DNA from: Cadophora sp. MPI-SDFR-AT-0126
Taxonomy: Eukaryota > Ascomycota > Leotiomycetes > Helotiales > Ploettnerulaceae
Length of the DNA stretch: 64,000 nt
Direction of reading: 5' to 3'
NCBI GenBank assembly: GCA_020747065.1
Contig: JAGMVK010000008.1
Coordinates: forward strand, 1,860,001-1,924,000
Part shown: positions 37,418 through 47,560 of the stretch, in pieces
How the letters are laid out: every line of letters begins with the position of its first letter
Position numbering within the stretch: the first letter of the stretch is position 1
The notes under the pieces: generated by a model
The model's input: the letters and a program-made list of their open reading frames with translations, nothing else
Database searches by the model: none
Told to the model about the DNA's origin: nothing
Made by a program: the position numbers and the translations under genes

Positions 37418-38739
37418 TCTAAAGTGTAGGCTGTTGAGAATCAAACCGTTACAGTGGGAAACAGAATGTTACAGTACTGTATTGCTCTCTTCTCTGGTTC
37501 GAATAGATTTCTTGAGGTTGTTGGAGCAGGCTTCATAAGTAATTACTGTGCGCTAGATTAGTCTTCCTCGTACTCTCAGCATAACGACAAATTGCTAAAT
37601 TAAGTTAAGATGTCACTGTCTGCAATTCTGTTACAAGCCTCTCCCAGCAACTCTCCTTCCCGTCCTTACTCAGCGACCTTCAAACTAGGACCAAGAAACG
37701 GCCCAAATCAAGCTCCAATAGATCAGCGCTCTGCAACTTGTGTTTGTTCTGGAGGTAACGACGGAAATTGTCTTTGCGATTAATAGGCTGACAGACGGTA
37801 TTCTCGCCGCTTAACAAGGCTGATGCAGACACCTACAATCATACCACCTCAGCCGCTGACTATCCGAACCGCCGAACAACTTTTACGAAGTATTCATGGA
37901 AGCGGATGCTCTGGTCGTTTGGAGGGTTTTGCAAGTTACTTACGGTAATACCAGGCGCTACTGCAAGTTACTGATGCGCTAATGTACGCAAGTCACTGAC
38001 GCGTTATTGTATGCAAGTTACTGACTAACATCTCCCCCTCCCTCCCCCCCCCCCCCCCCCCCCTCTCCTTATGCCGCCCACCCCACTTAACTTATTGCTA
38101 CCTACCTACTAACTCATAATTATTCAATTATTTTGTTCTTTAATCGATTTGTTAAGATTTTACAATACGAATTAATCTTATCATAAAGCCTGAATGTACT
38201 AAGATTCAAATCTTTGTGGCCCCAATTCCATAGCAATCTCTTGGGAACTTTTTCTCGCCGTTGAAAATCCCACTTCCAGCCACTAAGAGCAGTAGAACCA
38301 AGTCGGGGGGTGGGGAGTGGGGGGCTAATGGACTTTTCGACAGCACAGCGAGGACAACGACACCGTTCTTAGCCTTATCAGAACTTCTGATCAAACATTT
38401 CCAAAGGGTAGCACGATAGCATTCCGTTTATTTGAGCAGCAGACCATCGTGGGTTTGCCACCTAATGCTTCCACCCATTAATCACCGCTTCTAGTCGACT
38501 CAACTCTACGCTATAGAGAACATCATTGGCTGACCAGGATATACCTATCAACGACAGATAATCACTCCCGAGTGGAAAGAGGATATTGGCTGCGATTTTA
38601 CGCCTTTCTCTAGATTCGGTTCACCAGCGCATTTAACCTATCGCCCACTTATTCGACAGACGACACCCGCTCATTGGGAGTATTTATCAATCATAGCAAG
38701 GACCAAACGTATCTAAGAATCGCGGAGGTCATCGCCCTG
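37418..38739. other. Transposon-derived non-coding stretch
   Basis: No gene. It contains repeat copy R1 (see 37740-38030), a C20 run at 38044-38063 and sequence becoming moderately AT-rich. It lies between two transposase remnants and is probably non-coding transposon DNA. Confidence 0.45.
37740..38030 (+). repeat. Dispersed repeat, copy R1, with 21-bp tandem subrepeats
   Basis: The left part shares order and many words with 42120-42360, such as AACAAGGC, ACCACCTCAG, TTCATGGAAG and GTCGTTTGGAG. The right part (about 37930-38025) has three or four degenerate units of ATGCAAGTTACTGACGCGCTA. It has the same orientation as copy R2. Confidence 0.7.
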
Positions 38740-38934
38740 TACGTCGCCGTGTTGCCTCTCGAGGCTGCCGCATCAGAAATTCACAAAGAATCGGACAAAG
38801 GGCTTATCTAGAATGTTGATATTCAATGGGTATGGATCATATGTTCACGCAATAGTTCATTGACTATTGCTAGGAGAATCGCATTCGACCATTTCAACCC
38901 CCTGCTCACACTACACATCTTACAAAACACCTCA

Positions 38935-39258
38935 ATGTCGGCGTGTTTCAATCATATAAACACAATTCAAGGAGTGTATTCGGCGTGAAGCTTTTAATGG
39001 CCCGACGATGATTTCTACGACTGATGTCTTTTCCGATAAGACATTCACCACTAAGCTCTGTAAATCCGCATTCAAGAAGACTGGGTTGACACTGTACAAT
39101 CCCGCTATTGTGCTTGACAAGATGAAGGAATATGGTGGCATAAAAGAAACACCAAAGCTATGGACTATGGACTGTATCAGAATCCAAGTGATTGATCTGC
39201 CAGGTGAACGTCGTCCACTGTGTGACCTCGAAGAAATGCTTCTAAGTCAACAGTCTTG
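38935..39258 (+). mobile_element. Remnant of a second pogo-type transposase
   Basis: Text typical of the C-terminal DDE region of another pogo subfamily is split over two frames: VFQSYKHNSRSV, then ECIRREAFNG, FSDKTFTTKLCKSAFKKTGLTLYNP, AIVLDKMKEYGG. It differs in sequence from the 36.3-37.4 kb remnant (KTGL..YNP rather than the Gly-Lys-His-type spacer), so it is a different element. No termini found. Quoted fragments are not contiguous as written. Confidence 0.65.
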
Positions 39259-39380
39259 ACTTGGGGATACTTTGCGTTGTCCACGTCCCCAAGATACGCT
39301 TTTCCATTAATACACCAAAGTGTAAACCCACTAGACGCTACTATTAGCCACATTGCTCACTCAGAGTGAAAATCAAGGTC

Positions 39381-40215
39381 TTACATTGCGCCCCAGGTAG
39401 TGAGGTCGTCAGGGTGAGCTCTGGCTGCTGCGTGAACGCTTTCATCCAGGGCGTGGAGAGATCCGAGGCTGCTGAGATTGAGAGGTTGGCCATAGATTTC
39501 ATCAAATACGTTTTTGATCTCAATTGGGCTTTTTCGATCGGCCAGGACTAAACTTGTCAGTCTGATTGTGCGTAACCACGTTGGCTGGCATGTGAGACTC
39601 ACAGCGGAAAACTCCAGCAGCATAGGGGTCTAGTGCTATGGCAGCGGTGTAGTCTGCAGCAGTCTGGAAGGTTGTGAGTTCCCATATGTCTTCTCTAGTG
39701 CCCCAGTGGGAAAGTGTTCGAGACTGCGCATCGTAGAGCTGGAAGTAGGGGCTCCAGAAGGTTTCCATGAGAACGCCGACGAGGATGTGTACTCCTTGAA
39801 CCTTTTTGGACTTTAGATATTCCATAATGATCTTCGTTGACTGCTTGGGAAAGGGGGCTTCATCGGGGATCTTGGTAAAATCGACCGCAAAGTCGCTGGC
39901 CACGTATCGCGGAACATTCTCTTGCTCACAAGCATCTATCAAGACTTTTTGTCCTTTGATCATGAGATCTGCACCGCCAAAGTAACAGCAGATCACGATA
40001 TCGGAACCATGTACGAACTTGCGAACGACCTCTGGATCATCAAATTCTCCTCGAATGACCTCGAACCTGGAAGAATCCAAGATCGCCTTGGAAAGCTTCG
40101 CGGAGTTTCGACAGTAGCCTCGGATCGATACGTTGGGGTCGGCTAGCAGGGTCTTTGCTATGCACTGCGCAAATTTGCCAGTAATCCCGGCAATTGCAAT
40201 TGTTCTGGAATTCAT
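39381..40215 (-). CDS. NmrA-like NAD(P)-binding reductase
   Basis: Two exons, 40215-39603 and 39547-39381, encode 259 residues. The 55-nt intron has a GTGAGT donor, CTGAC before the acceptor and GTTTAG at its end, and joins as VFRFLADRKSPIE. The N-terminus IAIAGITGKFAQCIAKTLL is the Gly-rich Rossmann motif of NmrA/isoflavone-reductase-like proteins, followed by Arg-rich GYCRNSAKL, which may contact NADP. EVIRGEFDDPEVV and YVASDFAVDF fit the family. ATG 40215 is chosen because it starts the Rossmann strand; the frame is open to 40383 but that part looks like leader. Members are reductases or redox-sensing regulators. It is intact and co-oriented with the medium-chain reductase upstream at 40893-41912, both lying between repeats R1 and R2. 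Confidence 0.85.
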
Positions 40216-40892
40216 GGTTAACAAATGATGCTGAGTATGAATGATTGGGTGTTTGGGTGTGTACAAGGACGGAGAGATGGATGAGAAGGATGGGGTAAAT
40301 TCGGAAGATAAAGTACAGAATCTACTCCGCAAGTAGGGTGCAAGCTCTCCGTAATAAGTAGCATGGCGGCCGGTATCTTCCACTTTGTAAACAAAAACTA
40401 AAATGTTAGCCTAGCTCAGAAAGTCAGACCACACAGCTGTCGGATATCCTCAAAATAACCGGTTGAATGCAGAATGCAAAGTCCTGTGCATGGAAAGGTT
40501 TTCGTGCCGAGGAGCGACTTTCCGGATATAGACAGACATCTCCGTCATTGTGAACGAAGACGGACTTAAGCTTGAGTTCTCCTACGGCTGTACTACTTGG
40601 TCATTTTTTCCTGCTTCATCTGACCCGCTTCCGAGACAACGTTTGATCCGCTATGTACACGCATGACCGATGTAAGATTGAACAGAGCTTCCGTGGCACT
40701 TCCCTGCGCTGTATACGAAAGACGAAGACATTTGAGAACTCGAATATTCTGACATCATGGTGTCAAGGTAGCACATTTAATGGAGTTTTGGAGCAGTCAT
40801 TTGGATTTGAGTCAGTGGGAAACACACACGATAAGGAAGCATGTACGGAGTGATTGGGATTATGCCCTCTTAACAAAATCTTGAGTTCTATT
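40216..40892. other. Intergenic, promoter side of the NmrA-like gene
   Basis: No gene recognised in this 677-bp stretch. Its left part should hold the promoter of the NmrA-like gene. Confidence 0.5.
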
Positions 40893-41912
40893 CTATTCAA
40901 GTTCGACGACAATCTTTTTGGCACTGACACCTTTCTTGTTCGCCAAACAGCCTTTCTCCACACTTTCGAGCCCTCTTCCGATCACATATGGCTCTGGCAA
41001 GCACTTCAGTTTGCCTTGCTCAAGCGCTGGGGAGATGAAATTCGCCCAGAGAGGATCGACAATGTTATTGATGCCCTCAATGTAGTTCGCCTTCGAGGCC
41101 ACGGGGACGTTGCTTGGTGCGGCAAGCACAGTGGCAAGGTTTCCTGATCCGAGCTTTTCCAGTATGGGTATAACGATCTTGTAGCTCTCCTCTTGAGAAA
41201 TAGCATCTAGAATACCAACGAAGTCGATTGGATTGGCGGCTCTCGTGGCCTGGACGACGTGATCTACCACCAGGGGATCGTTGTAGTCGAAGACTTCGTG
41301 AGCTCCACACGAACGGCAAAAGTCGAAGTTTTTGGCCGAAGCAATGGCCACGACATAAGCCCCGGTAGCAGCTGCCAACTGAATACCGAGCCCGCCGACA
41401 GAGGAGCTGCCGCCATAAATGATAAGTTTTTTGTCGCTAGCCTTGGCGGGCAGAATTGGCCATTCCAGCCCGAGGTAGCCCTGGACACGATCGCTGAAGA
41501 GACCTGTTGCGGCTGTATCAAGTGCTAAGGGAACGACGCAGGCATCGTTGAACGAGAGGGAGTCGGGGATTTTGGCGACCTTTGCAGCTTCGATTGCGAC
41601 GTAACGCTGGAATGCGCCGTTCTTGGGATTTTGAGATATCAGACTAACAGCATGCCCAAGGACACGATCGCCCTTCTTGACATGATGCACGTCGCTGCCG
41701 ACCTCAACTACCACACCAGCGGCGTCGCAGCCCAGGACCATCGGCCAGGTCTGGATAAGCCAACCGAGATCACGGACCTTCCAGTCGATAGGGTTAATTG
41801 CGATAGAGTGGTTCTTGATGATCACCTCATTCGCATCAATGTTAGGCATCTCAGCCGGGCCAACACGAAAGGTACGGCCGACGCCATCGAGCCATGCTGC
41901 TTGGTTGGCCAT
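40893..41912 (-). CDS. Zinc-less medium-chain reductase (quinone/enoyl reductase type, ToxD-like)
   Basis: A single exon encodes 339 residues from ATG 41912 (MANQAAWLDG). The GroES-like N-terminal domain includes NPIDWKVRDLG and VLGCDAAGVVVEVG. The Rossmann domain carries LIIYGGSSSVGGLGIQLAA at about residue 160-180. The Cys and His ligands of zinc alcohol dehydrogenases are absent, as in the quinone-reductase, trans-enoyl-reductase and ToxD branch. Such enzymes reduce enoyl or quinone groups with NADPH and often sit in fungal specialised-metabolite clusters. The frame is open upstream to 42050 but lacks family features there. It is paralogous to the broken gene at 44094-45376. Confidence 0.9.
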   Translation of the reverse strand: MANQAAWLDGVGRTFRVGPAEMPNIDANEVIIKNHSIAINPIDWKVRDLGWLIQTWPMVLGCDAAGVVVEVGSDVHHVKKGDRVLGHAVSLISQNPKNGAFQRYVAIEAAKVAKIPDSLSFNDACVVPLALDTAATGLFSDRVQGYLGLEWPILPAKASDKKLIIYGGSSSVGGLGIQLAAATGAYVVAIASAKNFDFCRSCGAHEVFDYNDPLVVDHVVQATRAANPIDFVGILDAISQEESYKIVIPILEKLGSGNLATVLAAPSNVPVASKANYIEGINNIVDPLWANFISPALEQGKLKCLPEPYVIGRGLESVEKGCLANKKGVSAKKIVVELE

Positions 41913-42119
41913 TGCCCTGAATTGCGAATATAGATAGGTCCTTGTATCGAGTCGTGGAGAAGAGGGATTGGAAAGGTCAGCTCGATCGTGGAGTTGCGTA
42001 TACTTATTCTCATGGCGAGTATCTAGCGCACCGCTGAGCATGAATAGCACAGGGTTATCCAGGTGGATTGCTATCGCCTCCCATGAATAAAGTCTTCTAG
42101 CTGGCTTGGTGCTGACTCT

Positions 42120-42360
42120 GTGTGGAGGATAACTTGAAGAGCTTCTGTGCCTAGTATCTTGTTTATGCCCACAACAAGGCCGACCAGGACACCAACAAGC
42201 AAACCACCTCAGTCGTTAATAACCTAGACTATTTTTCGCTGAGAAACGTTCATCCATGGAAGGGGACATCGTCGTCGTTTGGAGCAGGCTAATGCAAATT
42301 ACTGACGCGCTAATATATGCAAGTTACTGACGCGCTACTGCATGCAAGTTACTGACAGGA
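42120..42360 (+). repeat. Dispersed repeat, copy R2, with 21-bp tandem subrepeats
   Basis: A diverged direct copy of 37740-38030. Three units of about 21 bp (core GCAAGTTACTGACGCGCTA) occupy ~42290-42355 and are better preserved than in R1. The stretch 41913-42119 before it is presumed promoter of the reductase gene. Confidence 0.7.
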
Positions 42361-42502
42361 CGAAGGTGAAGCGAGCTGAGATTCGCTCGGTAACCGAAGT
42401 ACGGTATGACGAGCGTTAATATGTTATGCATGGGTTTGATATCTCCACCTCTGATCTGCACAAAGGACACAGCATGATTATAGTTTGCATATGCTCTCAT
42501 TT

Positions 42503-43570
42503 CTACATAGTGATTTCAGGTTCACCTCTTATTTCTCTCCAACGATTTGTCCACAGAAAAAGCTCGTGGCAGTCCTTGATTACCCACGGCCACTTGGATG
42601 CGAATGCTTGCGTGACCTCCCAGCCCTGCAAGTCCCATGGATCCTTCCACGCAACCATGCCCCCATAGCCATCCTCAATCACTTGAAACCCTCTGAGGTC
42701 GCGACATAGCTCTCTTTTGTCATAAGAAGTCTCGTCACGGCGCAGAAGGTTATCTCGGATCTCGGGGAATGGCAAGATATCAATCCAAGGGTGATGGTTT
42801 TCCATGAGCTGAAGACAGGTGGGTTTCAGGCTCAGAGGCAAAGAGTTGTGCGCTTGGACATCGATGCCTTCAGAGACAAGCTGGGATCGAGCATCGGGCG
42901 TCATAAATTCACTCGTGACGCCCATGATTCTCGCGTTCATCACTAAAGCCCTAGTTGTGTTGAATTGGACTAAGCGGAGCAGCATATCTGTACGCGGTGA
43001 ACCATAGAGGAAATCTTGATGCACAGTGGCTGTGAACTGAACAATGAACCATTCGGTTCGCTCAGAATCGGGCTCGCAAGCTGTGAAGGACCTGAGATCC
43101 AAAGATGGATATCGTTGTGCAAGTTCCGTACATACGGCGATGCCCAGCGAGGTACAGATTGACTGATTCTGGGTGACAGAGCCATCCATAAACGCTGGGA
43201 ATGCTGGCATATGGAAACTCCCATCTGCCAGACTGGACGAAACGCTATTCATTTCTTTCTTGCGTTGCCCTTTTTGTCACGAAGCGCAATCTCGCCATCA
43301 GCGCAGAGTCCTGTGCTCAAGGGGATAAAGGATGGACCAACTTCTAATCCTCTGGTGGATTCGATCTTGTTTTTTCTTCCTTGCTCTCGGGTCACTAACG
43401 CCTGTCCAATCGCATTCGGGGCCTGCTGAGGCCTGCTGGGGCATAAGTTGAAGGGGGATGAGGTGGGGATGCATTATTGTCTGGTTGGATGATGGAGGCA
43501 GATTGGTCGTGTCGACATGGATATTCTGTCTGATTTTGACTAACGGTTCATTCTTTAGGAATATGTCCAT
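42503..43570 (-). pseudogene. bZIP transcription factor with DUF3425 domain, interrupted by two in-frame stops
   Basis: One reading frame spans 43570-42503. Its N-terminal part has DWTGVSDPRARKKKQDRIHQR, the basic region of fungal DUF3425-type bZIP proteins (MPQQASAG at 43444 is a likely start). Two TGA codons follow (43298-43300, and another about 20 bases on). The frame then reads MNSVSSSLADGSF from 43252 through a complete DUF3425 domain ending in LMENHHPWIDILPFPEIRD, MVAWKDPWDLQGWEVTQAF and NRWREI. The leucine-zipper stretch after the basic region is poor. A 31-nt candidate intron would bypass the first stop but not restore the whole frame. Both stops could be CGA-to-TGA changes. Such factors often regulate stress responses or neighbouring metabolic genes. 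Confidence 0.65.
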
Positions 43571-44093
43571 AACATGGGATAGTGAGATACGATGCGTCGT
43601 GTCAATGCTCTCACATCGTGATTAAAGATGGACAAGTATACCGCCTCTGCTGTGTTTGGAGTTTTCATCTTAGTTTAGGGCTTATCTAATCCAAGTCTAA
43701 TGAGTTCCGCGTGACGCACCATAGGTAGTGCAGCAAGTGCGCCACCACGTTAGACGACTGATTCCGTCCACCCAGTAGTATCTAAGCAGAACATATTTTT
43801 GCTTCTCGCCAAAATTTGGAAGGGGAATAATTGCGGAACGTTTGCGCTGATACCTCGGCTTTTGGGAAGGAGGAACGGTGACGAAAAAGGTTCAGCTCGA
43901 TCCGGCCTGTGATACTAAAAGTGGAACAGTAGAGAAAGGATAGATTCCGTCAAATAAGGCGTAATGGTGTTTCAGCTAAGTACTTTGTGCATAGCTCATA
44001 GCTGAAGACCTCTCTGACACTGCTCTGCTTTGCTTCTGCTGGTCTACTTGTTCTCTTCTTATCCAGTTGCGATTGCCTATTTCACCCGATAAG
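43571..44093. other. Divergent intergenic region, bZIP-like / reductase pseudogene
   Basis: No gene recognised. Confidence 0.5.
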
Positions 44094-45376
44094 ATGTCGA
44101 AGAATCGTGCTGCATGGATTATAACCCCCGGCAAAGTCTTCTCCATCAGTGCTGCCCCCACCTATAAGCCTAAAGCTGGAGAAGTGTTGATCAAAACAGC
44201 TGCTGTTGCTATGGTGCGTGACAACCACAACATCTTCTTCCCGCCATGTTTATCTGTTTCTTGCTGAGATCAACCAGAATCCTATCGATTGGAAGAAACC
44301 AGTAGGATGCAGCTCAAGTTCTGAAGCCCAAATACAGTTGTGATCTTAACGAAGACTACACAAGGATGCTAGTACTTACTCAAACCTCTATCCGTTTATT
44401 CTTGGGCGCAACACCGCTGGAACGGTGGAGGATGTTGGCAGAGGGGCAACCAGGTTCTATAGAGGTCAACGGGTTATGGTGTAAGTGTGTCAAATGACGG
44501 AAGCATTGGAAATATTCTAGACACTAATCTGGTATAATGGTCTAGGCATCTACACAGCCCAAGACCGGATACTATGCCAACTCGGCATTCCAGCTTTACT
44601 CACTGGCTTCTGAGCGGTTTATTGCAGTCATTCCCGACTCGATAAGCTTTGAAAAAGCAGCTGTCTTGCCTCTTTCCATCTCAACTGCTGCGGCTGGTCT
44701 CTATCTGCCAGAAAACTTGAATCTCCCTCTTCCGTCGACTACGTCAAGGGCGTCTCCAAAGGCTCTTCTTATTTGGGGAGGTGCATCATCTGTTGGCTCA
44801 ACCACGATACAACTTGCAGCGGCATCGGGATTAAAGGTCGTAATTACAGCATCATCTGCTAATCATGAATACGTTCGATCACTAGGTGCAAGCGCTGTCC
44901 TTGATTACAGATCCCCTTCTCTGATTGTTGATCTGCTTTCAGAACTGAAGGGCGGGGATTTTGTCGGAATATATGATGCTATTGGAGAGGAGCAGAGCTT
45001 CGCTCCACTCAAAGAGATTGTACGACAGCTTCATGGCCCGGCCAATATCCTCAGTACATTGCCTTGCGACAGTCAGACAGATGAATTTCGACCTAGTTTT
45101 GGTACGTCTGATCCACTCCTTCGAATCCATGATGTTGAGCAGAGCAAACTGGGACTGAATCCGGTGTTAGTCACGTCATACGGCATTGCCTAATTTCCCA
45201 ATGAGAAAATTGGCGAGGCTGTGTGGGGATTTTTCGTACCTAAGGGTCTTGTAAATGGGCAACTGAAGCCAAAACCGGATCCGTTAGTTGTAGGGCATGG
45301 GTTGGAAATGAACCAGACCGGCGTTGATCGCCAAAAGGAAGGTGTGTCCGCCAAGAGAATTGTGGTTACTATATAG
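44094..45376 (+). pseudogene. Medium-chain reductase (ToxD-like), broken paralogue
   Basis: It starts at ATG 44094 (MSKNRAAWIITPGKVFSI). A good intron begins GTGCGT at 44213 and rejoins as NPIDWKK, but the next ~80 bases have stops in the expected frame. Coding resumes with LYPFILGRNTAGTVEDVG. A GTAAGT intron near 44480 leads to KTGYYANSAFQLYSLASE, the Rossmann motif LLIWGGASSVGSTTIQLAA and a long open stretch to 45193, where TAA (from CAA, by the alignment with the paralogue) stops it. The same frame then continues to 45376 (NEKIGEAVWGFFVPKG, KEGVSAKRIVVTI), equivalent to the end of the intact gene at 40893-41912. It is therefore a full-length relative with at least one nonsense codon and a damaged second exon. 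Confidence 0.7.
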
Positions 45377-45758
45377 AAAGTCAAACATTCATCGGGATCT
45401 GATGCTGGTGGAATTTCGTTGCTGTAAGGAAGTAAGCGTTGACGGTGGGGCCTTGCTCCTGTTGCTCATCTCGGTCCCGTTATTTTTTCACGTTGTCTGT
45501 TAGGTGGCGCTTATATGACTACTGTTGTCGGATGTCGTGGCAATATCGGATATAAGCTAAGATTTAACTGGCATGAGTCAGTGAACCTGTCAGTGGGCCC
45601 ATGATTTGTAAAATACCAAGTGCAATTGATGTCGATGGATCCTATGGGTTCGCCGACGATGGAACGCAACGTTTCGTTTTCGAAGGCCTGTCCTTTCTAC
45701 ATAAACAGTCAAGTTTCCAGACTTTTCCTTACTCATTGAAACATTAGTCCTCGTCGCC
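45377..45758. other. Intergenic
   Basis: No gene recognised; presumed former promoter of the propeller gene. Confidence 0.4.
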
Positions 45759-46801
45759 ATGATTCAGAGAACCTCACTCGGCCGTGCGATTGCCATTTTC
45801 GCCCTATCTTCGCGGGCGTCTCCCTCCTCACTTTCTACCCCGAACTTTCCTGGCAATTACGCCCTGACAATGATACAAGATATTCCTGGGCCACAGAACC
45901 TCGAGAACGTCGCAGTTCGCTACACTGGAGATCTTCTGGCCACCTCAACAACTTCCTCCTCCCTATTCCAAGTTTCTCCAGATTAATCGAAGTATCATAT
46001 CCTGATTGCGGAAATTCCTGCCAGCACTGCGCTCACTGGTATTACCGAATTGGAACAAGATATATTCTATGTCGTCTCATTGAATATGACCGGGATACTG
46101 CGGTCCCTGGCTCCAACGCTGTTTGGAGGGTGGATATGCGAGCGGTCCGTACAGCCAAGAATGGAACCGTATCTGGGGCAGCTCAGTTCACCTTGGTCAC
46201 CAAGCTTCCTGATGCACAGCTACTGAACGGATTATGCCGCCTAGCTCCCAACGATAACTCGAATTTCCTGATATCCGATTCTGTTTCTGGCTCGGTCACC
46301 AAACTCAATATCCATACTGGAAAGTCCGAGATCGTCATTCAGGACGACACGATGAAAATCTCACAAACTGGGCTACCAATTGGCATCAATGGAATACACA
46401 CTCACGAATGCGATTTGTTCTTCGTCAATCTGAACCAGTGACTTTTTGCAAGAGTCCCTATTTCGCTTTCGACGGGAGCCCGTACTGGATCGGTGGAAGT
46501 CATTGTCAATGGCACAGCGGGTGACGATTTCGCTATGTCACGCGATGGAAAGAAAAAATGGATTGCAATGACTAGGCAATTCACATTGGTTGAGGCAGAT
46601 ATCGCTGAAAAGAGATCAAGTACCATGGCCAATTCCTCGCTCTTGTTGTCGGATAGTGCAGTGACGTTCGGCCGGACTCATTTTGACTGGAATAGTCTGT
46701 ATATTACATCTGCAGGAACAACGAGTGCAGGCAATGGTTCAATGGAAGGTCGTGTGATTAGGGTGGACCTTCCTTATACATGTACAGACTTCTCGTTCTA
46801 G
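45759..46801 (+). pseudogene. Six-bladed beta-propeller (SMP-30/TolB-like) protein, broken
   Basis: The coding text is continuous but damaged. ATG 45759 opens a frame with IQDIPGPQNLENVAVRYTGD, stopped by TAA at 45984-45986. It continues to 46091, then moves one frame at GGG 46092-46094; four G would restore it as TGDTAVPGSNAVWRVDM. It runs on through NGLCRLAPNDNSNFLISDS and GINGIHTHECDLFFVNLNQ, a TGA at 46439-46441, and then AGDDFAMSRDGKKKW to the final stop at 46801. The repeating blade pattern matches secreted-type fungal SMP-30/gluconolactonase-like propellers, the fold that also includes hetero-Diels-Alderases of fungal biosynthesis. No convincing signal peptide is visible. Two nonsense codons and one frameshift argue for a pseudogene. 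Confidence 0.65.
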
Positions 46802-47560
46802 GTGTGATTATAAGCCGCTCTCACCCGGTAGATGTCTGAGTCACCTACTGTGAAGTCAACGATCGGGCAGAGCATGCTTTGCTATCCTTTACATAAACGT
46901 ATATGGAGACAGCTATTAGCAACCTGACATAGTGCTTGGCATATCCTTCTGAGAATTACCGCAATGGCTTGTAATGGGGTTTGGTGAATTCAAGCACAAG
47001 GAGAGTGACGAAGAGAACAATGCCAGAAGATTGCGTAGAATTGATTGAGTTTGAGGGTTGTAATGAGCGTGATGCATACTAGGATCAAGGGGATTATCAT
47101 TGAAATGAGCATTACTCAGATATTATTACGAGAGTATCTTACAACGGGCTTGGGAGATGTTGTAAGGGGATATTAGCTGGCCTTTCAAGCAGGGCTAGGC
47201 CAGCTGTAAATATTCCTATCGATACTTTAGCCGCTTAATATGGAGCGTAAGAGCCAAAGAGTGGCCAGAATTCGGCTTCATCGTTGTATTAGGTCCCGAA
47301 AATTACAAGATCCTCGTTCGAGACCGGATAGTAAAGAGTATCAGTGACCTCGCTTCCTTCGTGTATTTCTGCAACTCCATCAGCTATAATAGATTGTTGC
47401 CCAATGCTAGTCACTGTCTGCTCCTTGGTATCAATTGTGAGTGTTCCACCGGAGGATTCAGACTTACGCTATTATTAAAAGATGTCAAAGGAGTTACTGC
47501 AATTACCGCAGTTTCAGCAGGGTGAGGTTCTAGTAAGTCGTTGATGTATTACCTCGTAAC
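46802..47560. other. Intergenic edge before the AT-rich block, with a coding remnant
   Basis: GC-balanced until about 47560. On the minus strand at ~47470-47300 an open stretch reads SSGGTLTIDTKEQTVTSIG, EIHEGSEVTDTLYYPVSNE, then ends in a stop. It resembles the tail of a Ser/Thr-rich secreted or cell-wall protein cut off by the AT-rich DNA. No start or upstream part is visible. Confidence 0.4.
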
